Positions 32,290-41,719 of a DNA stretch of 64,000 bases are shown here, piece after piece. This DNA comes from HTCC5015 sp051747425 (GTDB lineage Bacteria; Pseudomonadota; Gammaproteobacteria; HTCC5015). The notes under the pieces were generated by a model. The model was not told the origin of the DNA. It made no database searches and saw only the letters and a program-made list of their open reading frames with translations. The position numbers were made by a program, and so were the translations under genes. The stretch spans positions 46,689 through 110,688 of the forward strand of contig JBNJGD010000010.1 of assembly GCA_051747425.1 (NCBI GenBank), written 5' to 3'. Position 1 is the first letter of the stretch; the number at the start of each line of letters is the position of its first letter.

Positions 32290-35097
32290 TTAGAAGCGTC
32301 CGTTCAGTCCAACGGCAAATGTCCGTCCGTATTCCTCGAACTGGAGCGTATTGCCTTTATTGCCCTGGTACAGCTCCAGGGGATCGTCGGTCAGGTTGGC
32401 CACCTCAACTCGAACATTTAATGCCTCGGACAGGCGATAGTTCATCACCGCATCGACCTGGGTACTTTCTGCTACCCATATATCGAAGTTGGGATCTTCG
32501 CCGATTTCGTCGAGGAACTTGCCGCGCTCAGAGTAGCTGAGACGAGTGCTGAAGGGGCCGCTCTCATACCCAAGGTACAAGTTGGCCTGTTTGTGCACTG
32601 ACCCGGGAAGGCGCAGCGTTTCATCGGGCCGCCCGTCAAAGCTGAACTCTGTATCGAGGAGGGTCAGGTTGGCGCCAGCCAGGAAGCCCGACAAAGCTGG
32701 ATTCAACATCTCCATGCCAAACTCGGTATTAGCCTCCGCACCCAGTATCTGTGCATCTTCAGAGTTCACTGGCCGCGTCACTTCAAAACCCTGGAAGGCA
32801 CCCTCACCCTGCGTGGTAAAGTCTGCGGTAAAGTTCTCGATATCCTTGTAGAAAAGCCCCAGGGACACTACCGCATTGTTATCGGGATACCAGTCGAACA
32901 ACAGGTCGAAGTTATCAGACTCGAATGGATCCAGGTCGGGGTTTCCGGTCTCAATCTCTGAACTGTCACGATCAATCTCAAAACGGGGTGAGATGTCGGC
33001 AAAAGATGGCCGCGAAATGGTCGTTGTGTAGGCTGCGCGGACGACATAGTCATCAATTGAGTCATAGCGCACATGGAGAGCGGGCAACACATTGACATAA
33101 TCGTTTTCGACAGAACGCTGGCTGACCGTTACATCACCATTAGTGTCAATATCGAGCTCGTTGCCATCGGCGGTGTAGTCAGTTTGCTCAACCCGAACAC
33201 CTGTAATAAAGCGCCAGGGGCCCTGATCTACTGTGGCCATCAAGTAACCCGCGTAGACATCTTCATCGGCAACAAAGTCTTCACCCAGGCTCAGTTGACG
33301 ATTCTCACCAACATCCTGGGGGCGCTCATTAAACTGACTACGGTTGTTGAAAAAGTAGTTGAGAAACTGTTCCGCACTGATACCGGGACCGAGATCGCCA
33401 AGACCGTAACTCGGTGAAGCAGTCGTAAACTGGTCAAGTCCTACGGCCGGAACATCGCGCAACTCGATTTCGTCGACATCAGAGTCTTTATTCTTCATCC
33501 GTACATCGAAGCCCGTTTTCAGAGTCAACTTCGGATTTCCAAAGGCGTTGGCGCGTTCTGCATTAAAAGACAGGTTGGTGTCGTTATCGTCTACCTTGAT
33601 CGGTTCCAGTACAACGCGATCCAAAGTGTAGCCAGTGTTCTGCCTGTGGGTAGTGTCAGAGACACCGGCTTTCGATATAGCCACTTGTGGAATACCACCT
33701 CCCATCACAAAATCCGCGTCCAGCGTATCACCGGTCTTCTCGAATCGGCCTTCTTTTTCATCTGGCACAGACTCGCTCGTGGTGGAGTGGCCAATTTGGT
33801 AGTCAAGCGTCCAGTTTTCAAGCAGGTGCTCACCACGGAATGATGTGGCCAAAGTATCCTGTTCTTTGGTGCGCTTTCTGATACGGCGTCGAAATCCGTC
33901 TTCGTCAATATTTTCGAAGCGGCCACGGCTACCATCGAAGGACGCGAGATCACCGTCTTCCAGGACGAAAATACTGCGCTGACGAACTTCAGCATCTGTA
34001 AAACGGCTGAATAGCGTGTCGAGATAATAGCTATTGTTATCGTCTGGCCGGAACTCCAGGTTGACATTGGCGCTCTGGCGCTCCCGATCGACGAAATATT
34101 TGCGCTGTTGAACTTCGATGGGGACCAGGCGATCCTCGCCATTTAATTCAATATAGTCGTATTCGGCTTCGATATTATCAGACTCCAACTCGCGCTTCTG
34201 ATAGTTCAAGCCCGCTGACACACCCAGGTTGTCGGCGCCATCACCAACGCTGAACACATTGCTGTAATTAATGCCTCCAGCCGGGTTGGTCTCTTCGCCA
34301 AGCTCATTGTAGGAGAGCTCGGTATTGTAATCGAAGTTTTTCTCCCCCTGACGATCAAAGGGCGACCCGGAACTCACATCAATGGTGCCTCCCACTGCAT
34401 CACCCGGCATATCGGGCGTAGGCACCTTATTCACTTCCAGCAAATCCACGGAACCCGATGGAATAATATCAAGGGGTACATCGCGTGTATCAGCCTCGGG
34501 AGTACCAATACGCATGCCGTTAATGGTCACATTACTGAGACCGGCACCAACACCACGAACACTGACTGACCTGCCTTCGCCCTGGTCGCGCGTGATACTG
34601 ACCCCGACCAGACGCTGCAAGTTTTCAGCCACATTTTGATCGACAAACTGTCCCATATCATCTGCAGCGACAAAGCTGCTGATCCCGTCGGCAGAACGGT
34701 AGCGGCTCAATGCGTCATTTCTGGAAATTCGCTGTGAGACGACGACCACTTCCTCGGTTTTGTTATCGCGCTCGTCCATTGCGATTTTCAAATTGACAGC
34801 ATCTGATGAAGTGGGATCAATACGAGCAAGCTCTTCCTCGTATCCCATGTAAGTGACGCTCAATTCCACATCGGTGCCATCAACATTGCGCAACACAAAA
34901 CGGCCTGAATCATCCGTAAATACGGTCTGTGAGGTTCCGGACACTTTGACTCGTGCGCCAGCAAGGGGTGCTCCCGAAGCCTCGGTTACATAACCGCGCA
35001 GCGTATTTTCTGCCATGGCATTACCGGCAAATAGTCCGCTGGACAGCAAGAGCCCCATAGTGATCATGGAGCGTCGGAATGCAGGGGGATATTTCAT
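32290..35097 (-). CDS. TonB-dependent outer-membrane receptor
   Basis: 935 residues with a signal peptide ending NAMAE. An N-terminal carboxypeptidase-regulatory-like strand domain (~30-105, LRGYVTEASGAPLAGARVKVSG) is followed by a plug (~130-240, VVVVSQRISRNDALSRYRSADG... LVGVSITRDQGEGRSVSVRGVG) and a 22-strand barrel with terminal aromatic Phe (GRTFAVGLNGRF). It resembles Caulobacter/Xanthomonas-type receptors for carbohydrates or other large nutrients. The substrate is unknown. It is encoded 17 bases after the pyrophosphatase gene and likely shares its transcript. Confidence 0.93.
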   Translation of the reverse strand: MKYPPAFRRSMITMGLLLSSGLFAGNAMAENTLRGYVTEASGAPLAGARVKVSGTSQTVFTDDSGRFVLRNVDGTDVELSVTYMGYEEELARIDPTSSDAVNLKIAMDERDNKTEEVVVVSQRISRNDALSRYRSADGISSFVAADDMGQFVDQNVAENLQRLVGVSITRDQGEGRSVSVRGVGAGLSNVTINGMRIGTPEADTRDVPLDIIPSGSVDLLEVNKVPTPDMPGDAVGGTIDVSSGSPFDRQGEKNFDYNTELSYNELGEETNPAGGINYSNVFSVGDGADNLGVSAGLNYQKRELESDNIEAEYDYIELNGEDRLVPIEVQQRKYFVDRERQSANVNLEFRPDDNNSYYLDTLFSRFTDAEVRQRSIFVLEDGDLASFDGSRGRFENIDEDGFRRRIRKRTKEQDTLATSFRGEHLLENWTLDYQIGHSTTSESVPDEKEGRFEKTGDTLDADFVMGGGIPQVAISKAGVSDTTHRQNTGYTLDRVVLEPIKVDDNDTNLSFNAERANAFGNPKLTLKTGFDVRMKNKDSDVDEIELRDVPAVGLDQFTTASPSYGLGDLGPGISAEQFLNYFFNNRSQFNERPQDVGENRQLSLGEDFVADEDVYAGYLMATVDQGPWRFITGVRVEQTDYTADGNELDIDTNGDVTVSQRSVENDYVNVLPALHVRYDSIDDYVVRAAYTTTISRPSFADISPRFEIDRDSSEIETGNPDLDPFESDNFDLLFDWYPDNNAVVSLGLFYKDIENFTADFTTQGEGAFQGFEVTRPVNSEDAQILGAEANTEFGMEMLNPALSGFLAGANLTLLDTEFSFDGRPDETLRLPGSVHKQANLYLGYESGPFSTRLSYSERGKFLDEIGEDPNFDIWVAESTQVDAVMNYRLSEALNVRVEVANLTDDPLELYQGNKGNTLQFEEYGRTFAVGLNGRF

Positions 35098-35114
35098 TGT
35101 TTTATCTCCTTGGA

Positions 35115-35723
35115 TTATTGGCTTTTTAGAAGTTTTTTCAGTGCATTGAGAGCAGCTTCTGAATTATGGAAGCCGTGAGTTGTAACCCGTTCGTCGCTGG
35201 GGTCGTTGGATTTGTAATTGCGAAAGAATGCTTCAAGGTTGGCGCGAGACTCGGCTGGCAGATCTTCAATATCCCGAACATCACTGTAGAACGGGTCTAC
35301 ATCGTCAGCTGGCACTGCGATTATTTTGTCGTCGACTTCATCGCGATCACGCATTTTCAATGCGCCTATGGCCCGAACTTCGATTAAAGCACCGGGGTTT
35401 ACGGGAGTACGGGTAAAAACGAGGATGTCGACAGGGTCACCGTCCTCGGCAAATATTGAAGGTAACGAACCGTAATTTGCGGGATAAGCCATGGGTGTTG
35501 TCAGAAAACGATCGACAACAACATGACCATTTTTTTTATCCAATTCGTATTTAACGAAGGAGCCGGCAGGAATTTCTACCAGAGCCAATAATCGCTCAGG
35601 CGCATTATCGGGCTGTGTCAAATAGTAAGGGTGTGAAAGCGAGGTCGCTGCCAAACCAGGTGCAACCCAACCGGCCACACTGCAGAAAATTACGATCAAT
35701 AATGTCAGGGCTGTTTTTTTCAT
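35115..35723 (-). CDS. Secreted family I inorganic pyrophosphatase
   Basis: 202 residues. Cytoplasmic family I enzymes are ~175 residues; here a signal peptide (MKKTALTLLIVIFCSVAGWVAPGLA) is added, so the enzyme is probably periplasmic. The catalytic core is intact: VKYELDKKNGHVVVDR, MAYPANYGSLPSI, the signature EDGDPVDILVF, and DRDEVDDKIIAVP with the metal-binding Asp residues. It hydrolyses pyrophosphate to phosphate. The start at 35723 is divergent from the amine oxidase gene. The TonB receptor gene follows directly, suggesting a nutrient-uptake pair. Confidence 0.9.
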   Translation of the reverse strand: MKKTALTLLIVIFCSVAGWVAPGLAATSLSHPYYLTQPDNAPERLLALVEIPAGSFVKYELDKKNGHVVVDRFLTTPMAYPANYGSLPSIFAEDGDPVDILVFTRTPVNPGALIEVRAIGALKMRDRDEVDDKIIAVPADDVDPFYSDVRDIEDLPAESRANLEAFFRNYKSNDPSDERVTTHGFHNSEAALNALKKLLKSQ

Positions 35724-35844
35724 GGCCGGGACACTACTGTGAAGTTATGACAGGTCTGTTGCGTATAAATAACAGTTCGTTGATGATTCCCTGCTCTACC
35801 GACAAATACCTTGAGAGCCTTTTAACAACCTGGTGTATGCATAA
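35724..35844. promoter_or_regulatory. Divergent promoter region, pyrophosphatase / amine oxidase
   Basis: 121 bases between two divergent starts. AT-rich in the middle (GCGTATAAATAACAG). Must hold promoters for both directions; no specific operator recognised. Confidence 0.4.
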
Positions 35845-37206
35845 ATGCCAAATGATGATGCCAGTGTGATTGTCCTGGGAGCCGGCTATGCCGGCTTGTC
35901 GGCGGCCGACCAGCTGCGGCAATCGGGTCAACAGGTCTTGTTGCTGGAGGCCCGGGACCGAGTGGGTGGGCGCACTCGCACCGACCATCTCGATAACGGG
36001 CTCTGGGTGGATATCGGCGGCCAGTGGGCCGGGCCTGGCCAGGATCACCTTTACGCCCTGGCTCGCCGCTTCGCCAAAACCGTTTGGCCCATGTATGTCG
36101 AGGGCCGCCATGTGCTCCATCTTGACGGCCGCCAACGCAGCTATCGAGGACTCGTTCCCACCTCCCTGTCGCCCCTGGCTCTGCTCAACCTGGCCTGGGG
36201 CCTGGCCCGGCTGGAATGGCTGACGCGACAAATCCCCGTGAGCGCGCACTGGCAGGCCCGTGGAGCACAGAAGCTGGATCGACAATCCCTCGGCGACTGG
36301 ATGCGCCGCCACCTGCGTCACCGGCACGCGTTTTTGCTGGTGCAAGTGGCCGTTGAAGCGGTGTTTGCCGCGCACCCGGACGATATCAGCCTGCTCCACG
36401 CCCTGTTTTACCTGCACTCCGGCGGCGGCCTGCAGAAGCTCACCGCGTCCGCCGGCGGCGCACAACAGGATCGCGTGGAGGGCGGCATGCAGGGACTTGC
36501 CGAAAGCTGGGCTGAGGACTTGTCCCGGCAGGGCGTCGACATCCGGCTCGACCACCCGGTACGGGCCGTAGAGCAACACGCCAATGGCGCCACGGTGCAC
36601 ACCGACCATGGTGCCTTTTCAGCCAACCGGGTCATTAGCACTCTGCCGCCGGTGTTGTCACTGGATGTCGACTTCCGGCCCGGTATGCCAAGCGACCGCC
36701 GCGACTGGTGTGCCGCCATGGTGCCGGGGCGGGTCATCAAGTGTTTTGCCATTTATCCGACGCCGTTCTGGCGAACCCTGGGGCTATCCGGGTCCGCCGC
36801 CGGTGATACCGGCCCCTGTCATGTAACCTTTGATGCTACTCCGCCGGGCACCGACAAGGGCATTTTGCTGGGTTTTATCGAGGGGCGCACTGCAGAGCAC
36901 TGGGCAGAACAACCGGAAGCAACCCGGCGAGAGGCGGTGCTCAACTGTTTCGGGCACTTTTTTGGCCCCGCCGCTCGCTCTCCTGAGCAGTATCTGGATC
37001 ATTCCTGGATGGGCGAGCTGTGGTCGCGCGGCTGCTATGCCGGCGTCGCTGCACCCGGCGGGGTAATGCAATGTGCGGCCAGCGCGCGAGTGCCCCAGGG
37101 ACGGGTCCACTGGGCCGGCACAGAGACCGCCACCCACTGGAACGGCTACATCGAGGGAGCCATTCGCTCGGGAATCCGCGCAGCAGGAGAAATCGACACC
37201 CGCTGA
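35845..37206 (+). CDS. FAD-dependent amine oxidase (flavin monoamine oxidase family)
   Basis: 453 residues. FAD-binding Rossmann motif VIVLGAGYAGLSAADQLRQSGQQVLLLEARDRVGGR at the N-terminus, then GLWVDIGGQWAGPGQDHL. The C-terminal flavin-contact motif is VHWAGTETATHWNGYIEGAIRSGIRAA, typical of monoamine/polyamine oxidases. It oxidises an amine with release of H2O2. The substrate is unknown. No signal peptide. The ATG at 35845 has only a weak ribosome site. The EncFtn gene follows 94 bases downstream. Confidence 0.9.
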   Translation: MPNDDASVIVLGAGYAGLSAADQLRQSGQQVLLLEARDRVGGRTRTDHLDNGLWVDIGGQWAGPGQDHLYALARRFAKTVWPMYVEGRHVLHLDGRQRSYRGLVPTSLSPLALLNLAWGLARLEWLTRQIPVSAHWQARGAQKLDRQSLGDWMRRHLRHRHAFLLVQVAVEAVFAAHPDDISLLHALFYLHSGGGLQKLTASAGGAQQDRVEGGMQGLAESWAEDLSRQGVDIRLDHPVRAVEQHANGATVHTDHGAFSANRVISTLPPVLSLDVDFRPGMPSDRRDWCAAMVPGRVIKCFAIYPTPFWRTLGLSGSAAGDTGPCHVTFDATPPGTDKGILLGFIEGRTAEHWAEQPEATRREAVLNCFGHFFGPAARSPEQYLDHSWMGELWSRGCYAGVAAPGGVMQCAASARVPQGRVHWAGTETATHWNGYIEGAIRSGIRAAGEIDTR

Positions 37207-37300
37207 GTGCGCCTTCAACGACCCACTCACCGCCGCCATTGGCATCATCGCCCATCAAGGGTACATTCCTAACACTGTTTACAAGATCAGGAGCATCACC

Positions 37301-37588
37301 ATGGCAAACGAGGGTTACCACGAGCCGTTCAGCGAACTGACGGACGAAACCAAAGACATGCACCGGGCCATCATCTCCCTGATGGAGGAGCTCGAAGCGG
37401 TTGACTGGTACAACCAACGCATCGACTGCTGCAAGGACGAGGAACTGAAGAACATTCTGGTGCACAACCGCGATGAGGAAAAAGAGCATGCGGCCATGGT
37501 GCTGGAATGGATCCGGCGCAAAGACACCACTCTGGATGGCGAGCTCAAGGACTACCTGTTTACCGACAAGCCGATTGCTCACGGCTAA
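37301..37588 (+). CDS. Encapsulated-ferritin (EncFtn) family protein without targeting tail
   Basis: 95 residues from the ATG at 37301 after ATCAGGAGC. Strongly similar to Rhodospirillum rubrum EncFtn: SLMEELEAVDWYNQR and VHNRDEEKEHAAMVLEWIRR. Residues equivalent to the ferroxidase centre (Glu32, Glu62, His65 there) are Glu30, Glu60 and His63 here, with Trp36-Tyr37. EncFtn normally ends in a flexible tail with an encapsulin-docking peptide. Here the protein stops at YLFTDKPIAHG and no encapsulin gene is in the window. Known role of the family: iron oxidation as a decamer. Confidence 0.9.
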   Translation: MANEGYHEPFSELTDETKDMHRAIISLMEELEAVDWYNQRIDCCKDEELKNILVHNRDEEKEHAAMVLEWIRRKDTTLDGELKDYLFTDKPIAHG

Positions 37589-37599
37589 TTCAGGAAGCC

Positions 37600-38460
37600 A
37601 TGCCCGTCGACCTGGAAGCGCTATATCCCAAGTTGATCCATTTGATGTTGGATACAGTCTTTGTGGTCGACGGGAACAACGAGATTGTCTTTGTCAGCGA
37701 TGCCTGTGAATCGCTGCTGGGGTACCGTTCTGATGAATTAATCGGCACCTCGATTACCGATTACATGCATCCCGACGACCTGGCCGTGACGCAACAGTCC
37801 ATTCAAAGGGTCATGGGCGGGCAATCGCACACCGACTTTCGCAACCGCTACCTCCACAAGGATGGGCGCATTGTGCACATCCTGTGGTCTGCTCGCTGGT
37901 CCGAGGAGGATGGCGTGCGGATTGGTGTGGCGCGGGATGTGACGGCGCTAAGACAGGCCGAAGAGGAACTGCACTTTCTCGCCCACCATGACCCCTTGAC
38001 CGGGTTGACCAACCGGTCCCTGTTTTACGATCGTCTGGATTTGGCGCTGCGCATGGCCCACCGCTACCAAAACGGTCTGGCCCTGCTGTTTCTGGATATC
38101 GATGATTTCAAAGTGATCAACGACACCCACGGGCATGCAGCGGGTGACCGCGTGCTCTGTGTCATCGCAAGGCGCCTGAAAAGCTGCGTGCGTGACACGG
38201 ACACAGTGGCGCGAATGGGTGGTGACGAGTTCACTATATTGTTAACCGACATACAGTCCAGGGAGGCCGTGCTGGCCAAGGTGGATGACATACTGGCAGC
38301 CATGAAAAAACCGCTGGATGCCGAATTCGGGGACATCAACATGCCATCCTGCAGCATCGGCCTGGCCTGTTATCCGGAAGACGGCGAGGATGCCGACACC
38401 CTGATGAACCATGCCGATGTCGTTATGTACCGTGTAAAGAGGGGACGCCAGCCCATGTGA
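37600..38460 (+). CDS. PAS-GGDEF diguanylate cyclase
   Basis: 286 residues from the ATG at 37600 (CAGGAAG before it), 11 bases after the EncFtn stop. The PAS domain (~15-125) shows MLDTVFVVDGNNEIVFVSDACESLLGYRSDELIGTS and ends in the linker DVTALRQAEEEL. The GGDEF domain (~135-285) has DPLTGLTNRSLF, FLDIDDFKVINDTHGHAAGD, an intact catalytic ARMGGDEF and the RDTD inhibitory site. It should make cyclic-di-GMP. It is probably co-transcribed with EncFtn. Confidence 0.92.
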   Translation: MPVDLEALYPKLIHLMLDTVFVVDGNNEIVFVSDACESLLGYRSDELIGTSITDYMHPDDLAVTQQSIQRVMGGQSHTDFRNRYLHKDGRIVHILWSARWSEEDGVRIGVARDVTALRQAEEELHFLAHHDPLTGLTNRSLFYDRLDLALRMAHRYQNGLALLFLDIDDFKVINDTHGHAAGDRVLCVIARRLKSCVRDTDTVARMGGDEFTILLTDIQSREAVLAKVDDILAAMKKPLDAEFGDINMPSCSIGLACYPEDGEDADTLMNHADVVMYRVKRGRQPM

Positions 38461-38508
38461 ACTCCGGGACCATGTGTGCCAGACTTCCCCTGCGGAGGGC
38501 AAAACGGC

Positions 38509-39885
38509 ATGCAGGCACTGGTTCACGATATAGGCAGCTGGGTCTGGGGCCCGGTGACCATCATCTTGTTGGTGGGCACGGGGCTTTATCTCAGCTTTCG
38601 GTTGCGCTTCATTCAGGTTTTTCAGCTCTGGCTGTCTTTGAAGATCGCCAGCGGTGTCGATGTGGAGCGACAGCGTCAGGGTGACTTGAGCCATTTCAGC
38701 GCACTGACACTGGCGCTGTCTGCCGCCATTGGCAATGGCAATATTGCCGGGGTGGCCACGGCCATTGCCATGGGCGGCCCCGGGGCCATCTTGTGGATGT
38801 GGGTGACGGCGCTGGTGGGCATGGCCACCGTCTTTGCCAGCACCACTCTGGCCGTGGCCTTTCGCCAGCACCATCCGGATCGGGGTTATCTTGGCGGCCC
38901 CATGTACTACATCGAAAAGGGCCTGGGGCCTCGCTGGAAACCCCTGGCACAATTTTTTGCTTTCTGCGCCATACTCACCGCCTTTGGCACCGGCAACATG
39001 GTCGAGGCCAATTCCGTGGCTGACACACTGGAATTTTCCCTGCGCGATGTGGTGGGCTATTCGGGCACAGAGAAGCAGGTATTTGCGGTGAAACTCGCCA
39101 TCGGCCTGGGCTATGCCGCACTGGTCTGGCTGGTGATTGTCGGCGGCGTCAAACGCATTGGCGAGGTGGTCTCCCGGCTGGTGCCGCTGATGTTTGTGGT
39201 CTACCTGATCAGTGCACTGACCGTACTGGTGATCCAGGCGGATGCGGTTCCCGGGGCACTGGCGCTGATCGTCACCGATGCCTTTACCGGTACGGCGGCG
39301 GTGGGCGGGTTTGCCGGCGCCGGAGTGATGACCGTCATCCAGTTCGGAGTGGCCCGGGGCGTCTTCAGCAATGAAGCCGGGTTGGGCACCACCCCCATGG
39401 CCATGGCGTCGGCACAAACCGACGAGCCAGTGCGCGCCGGGCTGGTGGCCATGAACGGCCCGCTGTTTGACACGCTGATTGTCTGCACCCTGACCGCACT
39501 GGTGATTCTCACCACCGGTGTCTGGCAGACTGGCGTCAGCGGCTCGGAGCTAACCACCATGGCCTTCAACGCTGCGATACCGAACCTGGGCAAACTGGCG
39601 GTGACTCTATCGCTGATTTTCTTTTCCTTCTCCAGCGTTGTCGGCTGGAGCTACTTTGGCGATCGCGGCACGGGTTACCTGCTCGGCGACCGGGCCATTC
39701 GCGGTTACCGACAAGTGTTCTGTTTGCTGTTGCCCCTCGGCGCCGTGATGGAGCTGGAACTGATCTGGGGCCTGTGTGATATCGCCAATGGTTTAATGAC
39801 GATTCCCAACCTGATTGCCATTCTGCTGCTCTCTCCACTGGTGGTGAAGCTGACACGGCGATACCTTCAAGAGCGAGGACAATGA
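38509..39885 (+). CDS. Sodium:alanine/glycine symporter (AGCS family)
   Basis: 458 residues from the ATG at 38509 after CGGAGGGC. About 11 transmembrane helices. Family signature: GNGNIAGVATAIAMGGPGAILWMWVTALVG, GGPMYYIEKGLG and FQFGVARGVFSNEAGLGTTPMA-like QFGVARGVFSNEAGLG. The C-terminal FFSFSSVVGWSYFGDRG is also typical. It imports alanine, glycine or a related amino acid with Na+. YaiI follows 4 bases after its stop; the two may be one transcript. Confidence 0.94.
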   Translation: MQALVHDIGSWVWGPVTIILLVGTGLYLSFRLRFIQVFQLWLSLKIASGVDVERQRQGDLSHFSALTLALSAAIGNGNIAGVATAIAMGGPGAILWMWVTALVGMATVFASTTLAVAFRQHHPDRGYLGGPMYYIEKGLGPRWKPLAQFFAFCAILTAFGTGNMVEANSVADTLEFSLRDVVGYSGTEKQVFAVKLAIGLGYAALVWLVIVGGVKRIGEVVSRLVPLMFVVYLISALTVLVIQADAVPGALALIVTDAFTGTAAVGGFAGAGVMTVIQFGVARGVFSNEAGLGTTPMAMASAQTDEPVRAGLVAMNGPLFDTLIVCTLTALVILTTGVWQTGVSGSELTTMAFNAAIPNLGKLAVTLSLIFFSFSSVVGWSYFGDRGTGYLLGDRAIRGYRQVFCLLLPLGAVMELELIWGLCDIANGLMTIPNLIAILLLSPLVVKLTRRYLQERGQ

Positions 39886-39889
39886 TTGA

Positions 39890-40348
39890 ATGAAAATTTG
39901 GGTAGATGCCGACGCCTGTCCGGTGGTCATAAAGGAAATTCTGTTCAGGGCAGCCCAGCGCACTGGCACCGCTTTAACGCTGGTCGCCAATCAGCCAATA
40001 CATACACCACCCTCGCGCCTGATTAAAAGTGTCCGGGTGGCCTCGGGCTTTGATGTGGCCGACGACGAAATCGTCCGGCGAATGGAGGCGGGCGACCTGG
40101 TGATCACCAGCGACATTCCCCTGGCGGCGGAGGTGATCGAAAAGGGTGGCCACGCACTCAGTCCCCGCGGCGAACTCTATTCAAAAGAAAACATTGGATC
40201 CCGCCTGAACATGAGGGACTTCATGGACACCATGCGCGCCAGCGGTATTGATACCGGTGGCCCACCCGCCCTGAACCAGAGTGACCGAAAGGCCTTTGCC
40301 GCCCATCTGGACAAATTTCTGGCGAAAGCGCCGAAACCACCGGGCTGA
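39890..40348 (+). CDS. yaiI: YaiI/YqxD family protein (DUF188)
   Basis: 152 residues. WVDADACPVVIKEILFRAAQR at the N-terminus, ANQPIHTPPS, and VITSDIPLAAEVIEKGGHALSPRGELYSKENIGSRLNMRDFMD are the well-conserved blocks of UPF0178. The acidic residues at the start and the SDIPLA motif suggest a PIN-like nuclease fold, but activity is not established. It starts 4 bases after the symporter gene. Confidence 0.95.
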   Translation: MKIWVDADACPVVIKEILFRAAQRTGTALTLVANQPIHTPPSRLIKSVRVASGFDVADDEIVRRMEAGDLVITSDIPLAAEVIEKGGHALSPRGELYSKENIGSRLNMRDFMDTMRASGIDTGGPPALNQSDRKAFAAHLDKFLAKAPKPPG

Positions 40349-40447
40349 GCAACCCGCCGGGCCAGGCTTCAGATGCCTGATTCGCAAAGTCAGCGATGAG
40401 CTCGTAAGCTGTGGGCAGGCAATTGCCAAAACCCAAAGGGGAATTCA

Positions 40448-41548
40448 GTGATAGGCGATCGCACGGTCAATGTGTTTTTTGACGAAATCATGCTGGGGCA
40501 CGACCCGCAGGTGGACCTGCCCTTTATGCCCAGCCGGGTGGAAAAGCGGGTCCGAACCGTTCTGCAGCAATTAAACTTCAAATGGAGCTACCCCGAGCAC
40601 CCCGGGCGGTTGAGCGCCATCAAGGACTATCTGGACGAAAACCCGGTGCCGGGGGTCAAAATGAGATCCGGCGCGAGTGCCACCTACGAACAGCTGAGCC
40701 GCGTTCACACCACCTCTTATCTCGACCACATTTTCTCGCTGTCGGGCGAGAGCGCCTGGCTGGACAGGGATACCACCGCCGTCTCTCCCGGCAGTCTTCA
40801 GGCGGCCACGGCAGCGGCCGGCAATGCCATTGCCGCAGTGGAGAGCGTGGTCAACGGGGAATCGCAAAGCGCCTTTGCCCTGGTGCGGCCACCGGGGCAC
40901 CACGCCGAGCCGGTCCGGGCCCGGGGCTTCTGTCTGCTGAACAATGTCGCCGTAGCGGCGGCCCACGCCCAGGCCAAGCTGGGCTGCGAGCGCATTCTGA
41001 TCGTCGACTGGGACGCGCACCACGGCAACGGCACCCAGGACATTTTCTGGGCCGACCCGGATATCATGTTCTTTGACACCCACTGCGCCGCGCCCTTCTA
41101 CCCCGGCTCCGGCTACCTGGAAGAGGTGGGCGCCGGACTCGGCGAGGGCTACACCATCAATGTCCCTCTACCCGAAACCGCCGGTGACATCGCCTTTGAA
41201 AAGGCCTTTCGCGAGATACTGCTGCCCGCCGCCGATCACTTCGAGCCCGATCTGGTGCTGGTCTCGGCGGGCTTCGATCCGCACCACAACGATATGGCCC
41301 TGAACCTGAGCTATAACGGATTCAAGGCCATCACGCGCATGGTTCAGGACATCGCCGATCGGCACTGCCAGGGCCGACTCGCCCTGGTATTGGAGGGCGG
41401 CTACAACCTGACCTCGATTTCCCGGGGCGTGCACGCGGTACTGGAAGTCCTGGCCGGCGGCGATGCACCCGAGCTGATTGAATGCGGTGTAAACGCCGTA
41501 TCGGAGGCGGCGGAATTCCACCGAACGGCGTTTTCCGACGAGGAATAA
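40448..41548 (+). CDS. Histone deacetylase-family amidohydrolase
   Basis: 366 residues from a GTG preceded by AAAGGGGAATTCA. A zinc hydrolase with the arginase/deacetylase fold. Active-site motifs: RPPGHHAEPVRARGFCLLNNVAVAA, zinc-binding VDWDAHHGNGTQDIF, SAGFDPHHND and the catalytic-Tyr loop LEGGYN. The N-terminal stretch YPEHPGRLSAI is also canonical. Bacterial relatives deacetylate acetylpolyamines or related N-acyl amines. It leads a set of four plus-strand genes (ATP-grasp, papain-like, EamA). The substrate is unknown. Confidence 0.92.
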   Translation: MIGDRTVNVFFDEIMLGHDPQVDLPFMPSRVEKRVRTVLQQLNFKWSYPEHPGRLSAIKDYLDENPVPGVKMRSGASATYEQLSRVHTTSYLDHIFSLSGESAWLDRDTTAVSPGSLQAATAAAGNAIAAVESVVNGESQSAFALVRPPGHHAEPVRARGFCLLNNVAVAAAHAQAKLGCERILIVDWDAHHGNGTQDIFWADPDIMFFDTHCAAPFYPGSGYLEEVGAGLGEGYTINVPLPETAGDIAFEKAFREILLPAADHFEPDLVLVSAGFDPHHNDMALNLSYNGFKAITRMVQDIADRHCQGRLALVLEGGYNLTSISRGVHAVLEVLAGGDAPELIECGVNAVSEAAEFHRTAFSDEE

Positions 41549-41719
41549 ACAGCGCTGATACCCCTTTCAAAGCCGGACTACGGGCTGGTTTCTCCGGGAA
41601 AATGTCGTTCCCTTTTTCATTCGCCATATAACCTGACCGCATAAGGGTGGCGGTTGTTTAAGAGTGCGATAGGAGTAGGGTTAAAGAGAAAGACTCATCA
41701 ATTCAACAGGAGGCGCCCG

